A stretch of 64,000 nucleotides of DNA from Streptomyces sp. NRRL F-5126 (GTDB lineage: Bacteria; Actinomycetota; Actinomycetes; Streptomycetales; Streptomycetaceae). The notes below the pieces were generated by a model, which saw nothing but the letters and a program-made list of their open reading frames with translations, did no database searches and was not told the origin of the DNA. Position numbers and translations under genes: made by a program. The stretch is from assembly GCF_000721265.1 (NCBI RefSeq), contig NZ_JOFZ01000011.1, forward strand, positions 186,001 through 250,000. The letters run 5' to 3'. Below are positions 17,165 through 26,903 of this stretch, one piece after another; position 1 is the stretch's first letter; the number at the start of each line of letters is the position of its first letter.

Positions 17165-17767
17165 TCAGCCCGCCAGCTCCGCGATCGCCGGGACCAGGGC
17201 GCGGAAGGCCTTGCCGCGGTGGCTGATCTCGTTCTTCTCCCGCGGGGATAGTTCCGCGCAGGTGCGGTCGTGGCCGTCGGGCTGGAGGATCGGGTCGTAG
17301 CCGAAGCCGTGCGTGCCCGCGGGGGCCGTGCGGAGCGTGCCGCGGAGTTGGCCTTCGACGACGCGTTCCGCGCCGTCGGGGAGGGCGAGGGCGGCTGCGC
17401 AGGCGAAGTGAGCGGCGCGGTGGGGGTCGGAGATGTCGCCGAGCTGGGCGAGGAGCAGGTCGAGGTTGGCCTGGTCGTCGCCGTGGCGGCCGGCCCAGCG
17501 GGCGGAGAAGATGCCGGGGGCGCCGCCGAGTACGTCGACGCAGAGTCCGGAGTCGTCCGCGATGGCGGGGTGGCCGGTGGCCTGCGCGAGGGCGTGGGCC
17601 TTGAGCAGGGCGTTCTCGGCGAAGGTGACGCCGGTCTCCTTGACGTCGGGGACCTCGGGGTAGGCGTCGGCGCCGACGAGCTCGTGGGGGAGGCCGGCGT
17701 CGGCGAGGATGGCGCGGAGTTCGGTGATCTTTCCGGCGTTGCGGGTGGCGAGGATCAGGCGGGTCAT
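17165..17767 (-). CDS. rdgB: Non-canonical purine NTP pyrophosphatase (RdgB/HAM1)
   Basis: 200 residues. The N-terminal ILATRNAGKITEL is the phosphate-binding SxNxxK-type motif, and GFGYDPILQPDG and SHRGKA near the C-terminus are the other family blocks; IADDSGLCVD carries metal-binding aspartates. The enzyme hydrolyses ITP, dITP and XTP to monophosphates and keeps deaminated purines out of DNA and RNA. It lies downstream of rph with a 135-base gap, an order conserved in actinobacteria. Confidence 0.94.
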   Translation of the reverse strand: MTRLILATRNAGKITELRAILADAGLPHELVGADAYPEVPDVKETGVTFAENALLKAHALAQATGHPAIADDSGLCVDVLGGAPGIFSARWAGRHGDDQANLDLLLAQLGDISDPHRAAHFACAAALALPDGAERVVEGQLRGTLRTAPAGTHGFGYDPILQPDGHDRTCAELSPREKNEISHRGKAFRALVPAIAELAG

Positions 17768-17902
17768 GCGGTCCAACCTATCCGCCGCCCGCCATGCCCC
17801 GTGCGGCCCGTCCCGCCCGGCCTGCACGTTTGGACGGGCGCACCGCTTTCGCCGTGCGCCCGTACCCTGTACGACGCTTGGGAGCCCTTCTTGGTTCCCG
17901 CT

Positions 17903-18640
17903 TTACCTTGCGAGCGGGGCGGCGAGCACCTCGTTCTGAATGCGTGCCAGGTCGGCGCAGCCCGCGGTGGCGAGGTCGAGCAGGGAGTTGAGTTCCTTGC
18001 GGTCGAAGGGCTCGGCCTCGGCGGTGCCCTGGATCTCGACGAAGCGGCCGTCGCCGGTGCAGACGACGTTCATGTCGGTCTCGGCGCGCACGTCCTCCTC
18101 GTAGCAGAGGTCGAGGAGGGGCGCGCCGTCGACGATGCCGACGCTGATGGCGGCGACGGTGCCGGTGAGGGGCTTGCGGCCGGCCTTGACGATCTTCTTG
18201 CCCTGGGCCCATGCGACGGCGTCGGCGAGGGCGACGTAGGCGCCGGTGATGGCGGCGGTGCGGGTACCGCCGTCGGCCTGGAGGACGTCGCAGTCGAGGA
18301 CGACGGTGTTCTCGCCGAGTGCCTTGTAGTCGATGACGGCACGCAGCGAGCGGCCGACGAGGCGGCTGATCTCATGGGTGCGGCCGCCGATCTTGCCGCG
18401 TACGGATTCGCGGTCGCCGCGGGTGTTGGTGGAGCGCGGCAGCATCGAGTACTCGGCGGTGACCCAGCCTTCGCCGCTGCCCTTGCGCCAGCGCGGCACG
18501 CCTTCGGTGACGCTCGCGGTGCAGAGGACCTTGGTGTCGCCGAAGGCGACGAGGACGGAGCCCTCCGCGTGCTTGCTCCATCCGCGTTCGATGGTGACGG
18601 GGCGGTGCTGTTCGTGGGTTCGGCCGTCGATACGAGACAT
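17903..18640 (-). CDS. rph: Ribonuclease PH
   Basis: 245 residues from ATG 18640. The sequence [20 protein letters not shown] at the N-terminus, [15 protein letters not shown] and [15 protein letters not shown] carry the conserved Arg residues of RNase PH. ALNSLL-type C-terminal helix and the length agree. It trims tRNA 3' ends by phosphorolysis. The frame is clear and free of competition, and it is followed by rdgB, the usual partner. Confidence 0.95.
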   Translation of the reverse strand: MSRIDGRTHEQHRPVTIERGWSKHAEGSVLVAFGDTKVLCTASVTEGVPRWRKGSGEGWVTAEYSMLPRSTNTRGDRESVRGKIGGRTHEISRLVGRSLRAVIDYKALGENTVVLDCDVLQADGGTRTAAITGAYVALADAVAWAQGKKIVKAGRKPLTGTVAAISVGIVDGAPLLDLCYEEDVRAETDMNVVCTGDGRFVEIQGTAEAEPFDRKELNSLLDLATAGCADLARIQNEVLAAPLAR

Positions 18641-18700
18641 GGCGCCGAGCCTATCGGGCGCGTGGGGGCGTTTCGTCCGGGTGCGAGGGGGCCGGGGGCC

Positions 18701-18728
18701 GCCGCTCCCCGGGCGCCCGGGGAGCGGC
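18701..18728 (-). terminator. Terminator after nagF
   Basis: A perfect 28-base palindrome (half site GCCGCTCCCCGGGC) directly after the nagF stop on the minus strand, before rph. Confidence 0.65.
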
Positions 18729-18738
18729 GTGGCCGCTG

Positions 18739-18975
18739 TCAGTCCATCATGTCCTCGATGTCGGAGGCGATGGGGTCGGCGTCGGTGCCGATGACGACCT
18801 GGATGGCGGTGCCCATCTTGACGACTCCGTGGGCGCCCGCGGCCTTGAGCGCGGCCTCGTTGACGAGGGAGGCGTCTTTGACCTCGGTACGCAGGCGGGT
18901 GATGCACCCCTCGACCTCCTCGATGTTCTCGAGCCCGCCGAGTCCGGCGACGATCTTCTCAGCCTTGCTGGCCAT
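18739..18975 (-). CDS. nagF: PTS EIIB domain protein, glucose/GlcNAc family
   Basis: 78 residues: a stand-alone EIIB. C24 in VEGCITRLR is the cysteine that carries the phosphate in glucose-family EIIB domains. It passes phosphate from the cytosolic PTS chain to the sugar bound by an EIIC membrane subunit. Two EIIC genes lie on the other side of the intergenic region. The arrangement matches the N-acetylglucosamine system nagF-nagE1-nagE2 known from Streptomyces coelicolor, which is the basis for the symbol. Confidence 0.9.
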   Translation of the reverse strand: MASKAEKIVAGLGGLENIEEVEGCITRLRTEVKDASLVNEAALKAAGAHGVVKMGTAIQVVIGTDADPIASDIEDMMD

Positions 18976-19175
18976 TGGCTTCTCCCTGAGTCACTGAGGT
19001 GCCGGCGTACCGGCGGCGTACCGGCGGCGCGTGCACGCGCCCGCATGCCTTCGTACTGACGTATCACCATTTTGGATATTCCCGCACGGTAACGCACGGT
19101 TGGCCCATCTCTCCGGGCGCGTCACCGCCTGGTGCCGAAGGATGTCGATCATCGGCGGATCGCGAGCGTTCCACA

Positions 19176-19191
19176 ACTGGTCTACACCATT
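19176..19191 (+). promoter_or_regulatory. DasR operator (dre) upstream of nagE-like gene
   Basis: The 16 bases ACTGGTCTACACCATT match the published DasR consensus (ACTGGTCTAGACCACT form) at 14 positions. The site ends 18 bases before the EIIC start, overlapping the probable leader. DasR is the GntR-family repressor of GlcNAc uptake, so binding here would block this gene and perhaps the divergent nagF. Confidence 0.8.
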
Positions 19192-19209
19192 ATTGCCGGG
19201 AGGGATTCC

Positions 19210-20556
19210 ATGAGTGTCGACGGGGCGGCACTGGCGCCGTCGTCCACCCCCAGGACGCCGCCGCGCGCGCCCTGGTGGAACACCCTGTTCCAGGGCATGC
19301 AGAAGATGGGCAGGAGCCTGCAGCTCCCGATCGCCGTGCTGCCGGCCGCCGGCATCCTGAACCGGCTCGGCCAGCCGGACGTCTTCGGCGCCGACGGCCT
19401 CGGCTGGGACAGCGTCGCCAGGGTCTTCGCGGCCGGGGGCGGCGCGCTGCTCGACTCGTCGCTCGGCCTGCCACTGCTGTTCTGCGTCGGTGTCGCGATC
19501 GGCATGGCGCGCAAGGCGGACGGTTCGACGGCGCTGGCCGCGGTCACCGGCTTCCTCGCGTACTACGCCGTGCTGCACGCGTTCCCCGCCGGCTGCCCCG
19601 GTGGCGCGGCGTACTCGGGAGCCGGCATCTGGTCGGGTGTCTGCGTGGACCCGCGCGGCACGGCGGTGACGCAGGCGGCATACCAGAACCCGGGCGTCTT
19701 CGGCGGGATCGTGATGGGCCTGCTGACGGCGTGGCTGTGGCGCCGCTTCCACCGGGTGAAGCTGGTGGACTGGCTCGGATTCTTCAACGGCCGCCGCCTC
19801 GTGCCGATCATCATGGCGTTCGTCGGTCTCACGGTCGGCTCGCTCGCCGTGGGGGCGTGGCAGCCGATCGGCGACGGGCTGACGGCGTTCTCCAAGTGGC
19901 TGGTGGACGCGGGCTCGTGGGGCTCGGGGATCTTCGGCGTGGCCAACCGAGGACTGCTGGTGTTCGGGCTGCACCAGTTCCTGAACACGTTCGTCTGGTT
20001 CCAGTTCGGCAGCTACACGGAGCCGAACGGGACGGTGGTGCACGGTGACGTGAACCGGTTCCTCGCGGGCGATCCGACGGCGGGCCAGTTCACCACGGGC
20101 TTCTTCCCGATCATGATGTTCGCGCTGCCCGCGGCGGCGCTGGCGATCTACCACTGCGCCAGGCCGCACCGCAGGAAGGCGGTGGGCGGCCTGATGCTGT
20201 CGGTGGCGCTGACGTCGTTCGTGACGGGCGTCACCGAGCCGATCGAGTACTCGTTCCTGTTCGTCGCGCCGCTGCTGTACGCGGTCCACGCGGCGCTGAC
20301 CGGTGTGTCGATGTTCGTGAGCTGGCGGCTGGGCGCGAAGGACGGCTTCAGCTTCTCGGCGGGGCTGATCGACTACGTCATCAACTGGGGCCTGGCGACG
20401 AAGCCTTGGCTGCTGATCCCGATCGGGCTGGCTTTCGGGGTGGTCTACTACACGCTCTTCCGTGTGCTCATCACGAAGCTGAACCTGCCGACTCCCGGGC
20501 GCGAGCCCGACGATCCCGAGGATCCAGAGAGTTCCGAGGGTTCCGAGAAGGCGTGA
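19210..20556 (+). CDS. nagE1: PTS EIIC membrane subunit, GlcNAc type (first copy)
   Basis: 448 residues from ATG 19210 (GGAGGGA site). About ten membrane helices are visible. The motifs LQLPIAVLPAAGILNRLG, NRGLLVFGLHQFLNTFVWF and GVTEPIEYSFLF are those of glucose/GlcNAc-family EIIC proteins; the Glu in GVTEPIE contacts sugar. It lacks EIIA and EIIB domains, which would come from NagF and the general PTS. It is highly similar to the next gene (for example the same PAAGILNRLGQPDVFGADGLGW stretch), so the two are a tandem duplication. The numbering 1 versus 2 is by position only. Confidence 0.88.
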   Translation: MSVDGAALAPSSTPRTPPRAPWWNTLFQGMQKMGRSLQLPIAVLPAAGILNRLGQPDVFGADGLGWDSVARVFAAGGGALLDSSLGLPLLFCVGVAIGMARKADGSTALAAVTGFLAYYAVLHAFPAGCPGGAAYSGAGIWSGVCVDPRGTAVTQAAYQNPGVFGGIVMGLLTAWLWRRFHRVKLVDWLGFFNGRRLVPIIMAFVGLTVGSLAVGAWQPIGDGLTAFSKWLVDAGSWGSGIFGVANRGLLVFGLHQFLNTFVWFQFGSYTEPNGTVVHGDVNRFLAGDPTAGQFTTGFFPIMMFALPAAALAIYHCARPHRRKAVGGLMLSVALTSFVTGVTEPIEYSFLFVAPLLYAVHAALTGVSMFVSWRLGAKDGFSFSAGLIDYVINWGLATKPWLLIPIGLAFGVVYYTLFRVLITKLNLPTPGREPDDPEDPESSEGSEKA

Positions 20557-20737
20557 GCCGGGCCACATTTCGGCGGCGCGTCCGGTGCTACGGCGGGGTC
20601 CGCGCGGGCTCCCCTCCGCGTGTGGCGAACGCCTCACGACCCCGCTGACCTGCGGCGGCTTCGTCCGGTTACGCTTCAGCAGAGATCTTTATGCAGTCCA
20701 TATGCGAGGGTTCCACGACGGAGCCACCCCGTGTTAC

Positions 20738-20775
20738 AACAGGTCTAAACCACTGAATGGTTTAGACCTGTTTTT
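20738..20775 (+). promoter_or_regulatory. Double DasR box forming a terminator-like hairpin
   Basis: A perfect 15-base-pair inverted repeat (AACAGGTCTAAACCA at 20738-20752, complement at 20758-20772, 5-base loop) runs straight into five Ts (20771-20775). Each arm is itself a DasR-like box: 20739-20754 matches the consensus at 14 of 16 positions. As DNA it offers two operators; as RNA it looks like an intrinsic terminator or attenuator in the leader of the second EIIC gene. Confidence 0.75.
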
Positions 20776-20822
20776 CATGGGGCGGGTGTGTGCGCCGCGT
20801 TCCCTGTGCATGGAGGAAGTTG

Positions 20823-22124
20823 ATGAGTACGGCCACCGCCCCGGCGGCCCCCGCGAAGAAGCGGGGCTCCGGACTGTTCCAGGGGCTCCAGAAGGTGGGC
20901 CGCAGCCTCCAGCTGCCGATCGCCGTGCTGCCCGCCGCCGGCATCCTGAACCGCCTCGGCCAGCCGGACGTCTTCGGCGCCGACGGCCTCGGCTGGGACA
21001 ACGTCGCCAAGGTCTTCGCGGGCGCGGGCGGCATGCTGCTCGACGCGTCGCTCGGCCTGCCGCTGCTGTTCTGCATCGGCGTCGCCATCGGCTTCGCCAA
21101 GAAGTCGGACGGCTCGACCGCCCTCGCCGCGATAGTCGGCTTCTTCACGTACTACGCCGTGATCCACCAGTTCCCGATCAAGGACGGGATGGGCGGGGCC
21201 ACTTACATATCCAACGGCCTGCTGTCCGGCGAGTGGCAGAAGGGCTCCGTCGTCACCAACGCGTCCTTCCAGAACCCGGGCGTGCTCGGCGGCATCGTGC
21301 TCGGCCTGCTGACCGCGGTGATCTGGCAGCGGTTCCACCGCACCAAGCTGGTCGAGTGGCTCGGCTTCTTCAACGGCCGGCGCCTGGTACCGATCATGAT
21401 GGCGTTCGTCGGCACGGCGCTCGGCGTCGTCGCCGTGGTGGGCTGGCAGCCCATCGGTGACGCGATCACCAGCTTCGGCGACTGGATCACCGGACTCGGC
21501 GCCGTGGGCTCCGGCATCTTCGGCCTCGTCAACCGCGGCCTGATCCCGATCGGCATGCACCAGTTCGTCAACACGGTTGCCTGGTTCCAGCTCGGCGACT
21601 TCACCAACCACGCGGGCGTCGTCTCGCACGGCGACATCAACCGCTTCCTCGCGGGCGACCCGAGCGCCGGCCTGTTCACCTCCGGCTTCTTCCCGATCAT
21701 GATGTTCGGCCTGCCGGCGGCCGCGCTCGCGATGGCGCACACCGCGCGCCCCGAGCGCCGCAAGGCCGTGCTCGGCATGATGCTGTCGCTCGCCGCGACG
21801 TCGTTCGTGACCGGCGTCACCGAGCCGATCGAGTTCTCGTTCATGTTCATCGCGCCGCTGCTGTACGGGCTGCACGCGGTGCTGACGGCCATTTCGATGT
21901 TCGTGACCTGGTCGCTGGGCGTGCACGACGGCTTCACGTTCTCCGCGGGCGTCATCGACTACGCGCTGAACTGGAATCTCGCGACCAAACCCTGGCTGAT
22001 CATCCCGATCGGGCTGGTGTTCGGCGTCGTGTACTACGTGGTGTTCCGCTTCGTGATCGTGAAGTTCGACCTCAAGACCCCGGGTCGCGAGCCGGACGAC
22101 GAGGTCGAGGACCTCACCAAGTAG
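20823..22124 (+). CDS. nagE2: PTS EIIC membrane subunit, GlcNAc type (second copy)
   Basis: 433 residues from ATG 20823 with an ideal GGAGGAAG site. It shares the same EIIC motifs as its neighbour (LQLPIAVLPAAGILNRLG, NRGLIPIGMHQFVNTVAWF, GVTEPIEFSFMF). In Streptomyces coelicolor the equivalent NagE2 is the main GlcNAc permease. The leader holds the DasR hairpin. Transcription ends at a 42-base perfect palindrome after the stop. Confidence 0.9.
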   Translation: MSTATAPAAPAKKRGSGLFQGLQKVGRSLQLPIAVLPAAGILNRLGQPDVFGADGLGWDNVAKVFAGAGGMLLDASLGLPLLFCIGVAIGFAKKSDGSTALAAIVGFFTYYAVIHQFPIKDGMGGATYISNGLLSGEWQKGSVVTNASFQNPGVLGGIVLGLLTAVIWQRFHRTKLVEWLGFFNGRRLVPIMMAFVGTALGVVAVVGWQPIGDAITSFGDWITGLGAVGSGIFGLVNRGLIPIGMHQFVNTVAWFQLGDFTNHAGVVSHGDINRFLAGDPSAGLFTSGFFPIMMFGLPAAALAMAHTARPERRKAVLGMMLSLAATSFVTGVTEPIEFSFMFIAPLLYGLHAVLTAISMFVTWSLGVHDGFTFSAGVIDYALNWNLATKPWLIIPIGLVFGVVYYVVFRFVIVKFDLKTPGREPDDEVEDLTK

Positions 22125-22143
22125 CGGCAGCCGAGCCGCCGGT

Positions 22144-22185
22144 CGCACTGGGGGGCTACGCGCCGGCGCGTAGCCCCCCAGTGCG
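22144..22185. terminator. 42-base perfect palindrome terminator
   Basis: Each half is 21 bases (starting CGCACTGGGGGGCTACGCGCC) with no loop bases. It fills the gap between the convergent nagE2 and MBL-fold genes and ends on the base before the second gene's stop codon, so it serves both. Confidence 0.85.
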
Positions 22186-22938
22186 CTAGATCTCGTAGAC
22201 CGCGCCGGGCACCGCGAGCTCCGACGGACCGTCGTAGGCCTCGCGCGCGTCCGCGAGGTTGCGCCGCGCGTCCGTCCACGGCGGTACGTGCGTCAGCACC
22301 AGGCGCCTCGCACCGGCGCGCGCGGCGTGTTCGCCGGCTTCCCTGCCGTTGAGGTGGAGGCCCTCGATGTCCTCCTTGCCGTAGGTGAAGGCCGCTTCGC
22401 ACAGGAACAGGTCGCTGTCGCGCGCCAGCTCGACCAGCGCCTCGTCGGCTCCCGTGTCCGCGGAGTACGCGAGGGACGTGCCGCCGTGCTCGACGCGGAC
22501 GCCGAACGTGTCGACGGGGTGGGCCATCCGCTCGGTGCGCAGCGTCAGCGGGCCGATGTCGAACACGCCCGGCTTCAGGGTGCGGAAGTCGAAGACCTCG
22601 CTCATCGACTTCTCGCTCGGGGTGTCGTCGTAGGCGGTGGTCAGCCGCTGCTCCGTGCCCTCGGGGCCGTAGACGGGGATGGCGTCGCAGCGCCCGCCCT
22701 CGTACCGGTAGTAGCGGGCGACGAAGTACGCGCACATGTCGATGCAGTGATCGGCGTGCAGGTGGCTCAGGAAGATCGCGTCGAGGTCGTAGAGACCGAT
22801 GTGGCGCTGCAGCTCTCCGAGGGCTCCGTTGCCCATGTCGAGGAGCAGCCGGAAGCCGTCGGCCTCTACGAGGTAGCTGGAGCAGGCCGATCCCGCGGCG
22901 GGGAAGGAGCCCGAGCAGCCGACGACGGTGAGCTTCAT
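22186..22938 (-). CDS. MBL-fold metallohydrolase (Rv1339-like phosphodiesterase)
   Basis: 250 residues from ATG 22938 (GGAGG site). The motif SHLHADHC gives zinc ligands H59, H61, D63 and H64, with further ligands in YSADTG and LTHVPPW. The fold start MKLTVVGCSGS matches the RNase Z-like branch. Position between the cys genes and rph parallels mycobacterial Rv1339, reported to act as a cyclic-AMP phosphodiesterase; that activity here is inference from family and synteny. No signal peptide is present. Confidence 0.88.
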   Translation of the reverse strand: MKLTVVGCSGSFPAAGSACSSYLVEADGFRLLLDMGNGALGELQRHIGLYDLDAIFLSHLHADHCIDMCAYFVARYYRYEGGRCDAIPVYGPEGTEQRLTTAYDDTPSEKSMSEVFDFRTLKPGVFDIGPLTLRTERMAHPVDTFGVRVEHGGTSLAYSADTGADEALVELARDSDLFLCEAAFTYGKEDIEGLHLNGREAGEHAARAGARRLVLTHVPPWTDARRNLADAREAYDGPSELAVPGAVYEI

Positions 22939-23171
22939 GGAGCGTGAACCTCCGTGGCGTTCAGTGGTGGGCGACGGGGGTCGATCTGTCACGGAGCGTA
23001 CGCGTAGGGTGACGTCCCGTGCGGGTCGCGCTGTTCAACAGGGGTCGTGCGGGGGCCTTTCGATCTGTCGAGCGTAAGGCGCGAAGAGAGCGGTCGCTTC
23101 CCCACAGCGGCGCGTTGTGGGGGAAGTCACCGGCAAGACCACTCTTCCCGGTGTCCGGGTACCGTCGGGCC

Positions 23172-23636
23172 ATGACGTCGTGGTGGTGGGTGGCCCTGAT
23201 CGCCGTGGTGGCCGTCGCGTTCGTCGCCTCGGTGGTGGACGGGCGGGTACGGGCGGCCGAGAGCCGCAGGCAGCGGCGCGAGCGCATGCGGTCGCGGCCG
23301 CCGGGCCGCAGCGAGGTCCGGCGCGCGGGCAGGCCGCGGCCCGGGGAGATCTGGTGGGCCGACGTGCCCTACGAGGACGGTCCCGGCTCGAAGGACCGGC
23401 CGTGCCTGGTGCTGGCGGTGCGCGGGTCGAGCGTGAAGGTCGCCAAGATCACCACGAAGCACCACGCCGAGAGGCCGGGCGTGATCCCGCTGCCGGCGGG
23501 CACGGTCGGCGACAGCCGGGGGCGGCCGAGCTTCCTGGAGACGGACGAGGTGCGCGAGGTGCGTGCGAGCGCGTTCCGCAGGCGCGCCGGGGCGGCGGAC
23601 CCCGCCCTGTGGGACCGGGTGCGCCGCCTCGTGTGA
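23172..23636 (+). CDS. Membrane-anchored MazF/PemK-like protein
   Basis: 154 residues from ATG 23172. Residues 4-20 form one hydrophobic anchor (WWWVALIAVVAVAFVASVV), followed by a strongly basic linker. Residues 55 onward are MazF/PemK-like: RPGEIWWADVPYEDGPGSKDRPCLVLA, then KVAKITTKHH, and a C-terminal SFLETDEVREV. MazF toxins are soluble mRNA endonucleases with an antitoxin gene beside them. Here there is an anchor and no antitoxin-like gene next door. It could be a domesticated RNase or a regulatory protein. Confidence 0.82.
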   Translation: MTSWWWVALIAVVAVAFVASVVDGRVRAAESRRQRRERMRSRPPGRSEVRRAGRPRPGEIWWADVPYEDGPGSKDRPCLVLAVRGSSVKVAKITTKHHAERPGVIPLPAGTVGDSRGRPSFLETDEVREVRASAFRRRAGAADPALWDRVRRLV

Positions 23637-23659
23637 CGGGTGTCAGGGCTGCCGGCGCC

Positions 23660-25075
<1,416 letters not shown>

Positions 25076-25192
25076 TCAGCCGGCCGCGCCGGCGGGACAG
25101 ATGGCGCTCGCCAGGCGGCACAGGTCGACGTGCAGCCGCGCCACGAGCAGCGGCGTGCTCGGCGTCTTGTCACTCACGTCAGGGGGAACCAT
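25076..25192 (-). CDS. Short leader-peptide gene ahead of cysO-cysM
   Basis: 38 residues from the ATG at 25192 (AGGGGGAACC site upstream reads as GGTTCCCCCT on the other strand, so the ribosome site is weak). The segment LLVARLHVDLCRLASAIC is very like the short peptides called putative leader peptide upstream of sulfur-assimilation genes in Streptomyces. Two cysteine codons near the end suggest that translation reports cysteine supply and controls the downstream operon. The gap to cysO is 163 bases. Confidence 0.72.
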   Translation of the reverse strand: MVPPDVSDKTPSTPLLVARLHVDLCRLASAICPAGAAG

Positions 25193-25292
25193 GCGGTCAT
25201 CGTATCGATTCCCGGCCCCGGTTCCCGCGTGTGATCCCGCATCGCGGACAGTGAGCGTTCGCGATGCGGACATGGCGTCCACTCGCGCCATC

Positions 25293-25706
25293 TCAGACGA
25301 CCTCGACGTCCTCCTCGGTGACCTCGCCGTCCACGATGCGGTACGAGCGGAACTGGAAGGCTCCCGCGTCGTCGGCGTCCGCCGTGGAGACGAGGACGTA
25401 GTGGGCGCCCGGCTCGTTGGCGTAGGAGATGTCCGTGCGCGACGGGTACGCCTCGGTCGCGGTGTGCGAGTGGTAGACGATCACCGGCTCCTCGTCGCGG
25501 TCGTCCATCTCGCGATACAGCTTCAGCAGGTCACCGGAGTCGAACTCGTAGAACGTGGGCGAGCGTGCGGCGTTCAGCATGGGGATGAACCGCTCGGGCC
25601 TGCCGCTGCCGGCCGGGCCCGCGACCACGCCGCACGCCTCGTCGGGGTGGTCGCGCCGCGCGTGCTCGACGATACGGTCGTGCAGATCCTGGGTGATGGT
25701 CAGCAT
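25293..25706 (-). CDS. mec: Mec-type JAMM metalloprotease (M67 family)
   Basis: 137 residues. The JAMM zinc motif is complete: E23 or E13 upstream and H79-S-H81 with S89 and D92 (HxH, seven residues, S, two, D). Mycobacterial Mec cleaves cysteine from the CysO-cysteine adduct. Gene order mec, cysO, cysM is conserved. Because this CysO carries a tail beyond Gly-Gly, this protease might also trim it. Confidence 0.9.
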   Translation of the reverse strand: MLTITQDLHDRIVEHARRDHPDEACGVVAGPAGSGRPERFIPMLNAARSPTFYEFDSGDLLKLYREMDDRDEEPVIVYHSHTATEAYPSRTDISYANEPGAHYVLVSTADADDAGAFQFRSYRIVDGEVTEEDVEVV

Positions 25707-25740
25707 GGGGGAAATATAAGCGGGCCCCCTGGGCAGCCCA

Positions 25741-26373
25741 TCAGGGCATCAGCGTCTCGACGAGCGTCTCCTGCAGCGCGCCGAGCCACAGGTACGCCAT
25801 GACCATCGGCTTGCGCGGGTCGGAGTCGGGCAGCCGGTAGAGCTCGCCGCCCTCGTCCTCGTCGGTCACCTCCAGGCGGGTGCCGATGGTGAGCCTGAGG
25901 TCGTTCAGCGTGCCGAGCCACTGCTGCGACTCGTCGGGCGTCAGCTTCAGCATGCCGCCGCCCGAACCGTCGTCGGACACGCCGTCCAGGGTCCTGATCA
26001 CGGCGAGCGCGTCGGTGCGCTTGCGTCCGCGCAGGTCGTTCTCCGTGAAGCGGCGGAACTCGGCGGAGTAGTCGCGCAGTTCGTCGGCCTCCTTGCCCGT
26101 CTTCCCGGACGTGCCGGACTCCCCGGGCTTCCCGTCCTCCTCCGGGGCCCCGTACGCGTCGGGGAACAGGCGCCGCAGCGCGGGGTCGGACGGCGGCTCG
26201 CTCGGGCCCTCGGTGAACAGCGAGGCGAGCGGGTCGTCGCTCTGCGCCGGGTCCTCGCCGGGGCCGATCAGCTCGGCGAGCTGCAGCGTCAGGGAGCGGA
26301 GGATCGAGATCTCGACCTCGTCCAGCTCGACGGCCGCCCCGCCGCCGGGCACCGGGTCGAAGTGGCCGGCCAT
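25741..26373 (-). CDS. DUF2017 family protein
   Basis: 210 residues from ATG 26373. The start shares a base with the clpS stop (TGATG). Motifs VELDEVEISILRSLTLQLAELIG near the N-terminus and SQQWLGTLNDLRLTIGTRLEV followed by YLWLGALQETLVE near the end are typical of the DUF2017 proteins found after clpS in actinobacteria. The middle is Gly/Lys/Glu-rich and low in complexity. The conserved pairing with clpS suggests a link to protein turnover, but no activity is known. Confidence 0.87.
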   Translation of the reverse strand: MAGHFDPVPGGGAAVELDEVEISILRSLTLQLAELIGPGEDPAQSDDPLASLFTEGPSEPPSDPALRRLFPDAYGAPEEDGKPGESGTSGKTGKEADELRDYSAEFRRFTENDLRGRKRTDALAVIRTLDGVSDDGSGGGMLKLTPDESQQWLGTLNDLRLTIGTRLEVTDEDEGGELYRLPDSDPRKPMVMAYLWLGALQETLVETLMP

Positions 26374-26678
26374 CAGTCGCGGTCCTGGGAGAGGGTCGCC
26401 CACAGGCCGTACCCGTGCATCGCCTGCACGTCGCGCTCCATCTCCTCGCGGGTGCCGCTGGAGACGACGGCGCGGCCCTTGTGGTGGACGTCGAGCATCA
26501 GCTTGTTCGAGACCTCTTTCGAGTAGCCGAAGTACGTTTGGAAGACGTACGTGACGTAGCTCATCAGGTTGACCGGGTCATTGTGGACGATGGTCACCCA
26601 GGGCACGTCCGGTTCGGGAACGGCAGCGGTCTCCTCTGCCGACTCTGGTCGTGTGATCTCGGTCGGAGCAACACTCAC
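26373..26678 (-). CDS. clpS: ClpS adaptor for N-end rule proteolysis
   Basis: 101 residues from the GTG at 26678. The ClpS core is clear: [19 protein letters not shown], where the Asn and Asp bind the substrate amino terminus, then [12 protein letters not shown]. It binds proteins with bulky N-terminal residues and hands them to the Clp ATPase. The stop overlaps the DUF2017 start. It is divergent from pncB. Confidence 0.94.
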   Translation of the reverse strand: MSVAPTEITRPESAEETAAVPEPDVPWVTIVHNDPVNLMSYVTYVFQTYFGYSKEVSNKLMLDVHHKGRAVVSSGTREEMERDVQAMHGYGLWATLSQDRD

Positions 26679-26903
26679 GGTTCGGGACGACCTTCTCTTC
26701 CATGCCGGATGCCCTGCGGTCACGGTGTGCCGCGATTCACAGCCTCGGGTACCCATGCTGCCACCCGGGGGGCCTCGCCGCACAAACGGCCCGGTGACCC
26801 GCCGAAGCCGATTGCCCCGCGGCCGATGGTGACCGGCTGCGACCGGCCGTGACCGGCCCCTAGAAATCGTCACTCTGACGAGTAATGGGGGTAGCATCGT
26901 CAT

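Noticed and set aside
17903..18907. 334-residue form of ribonuclease PH
   Set aside because: The extension crosses nagF and its terminator; the ATG at 18640 gives the standard protein.
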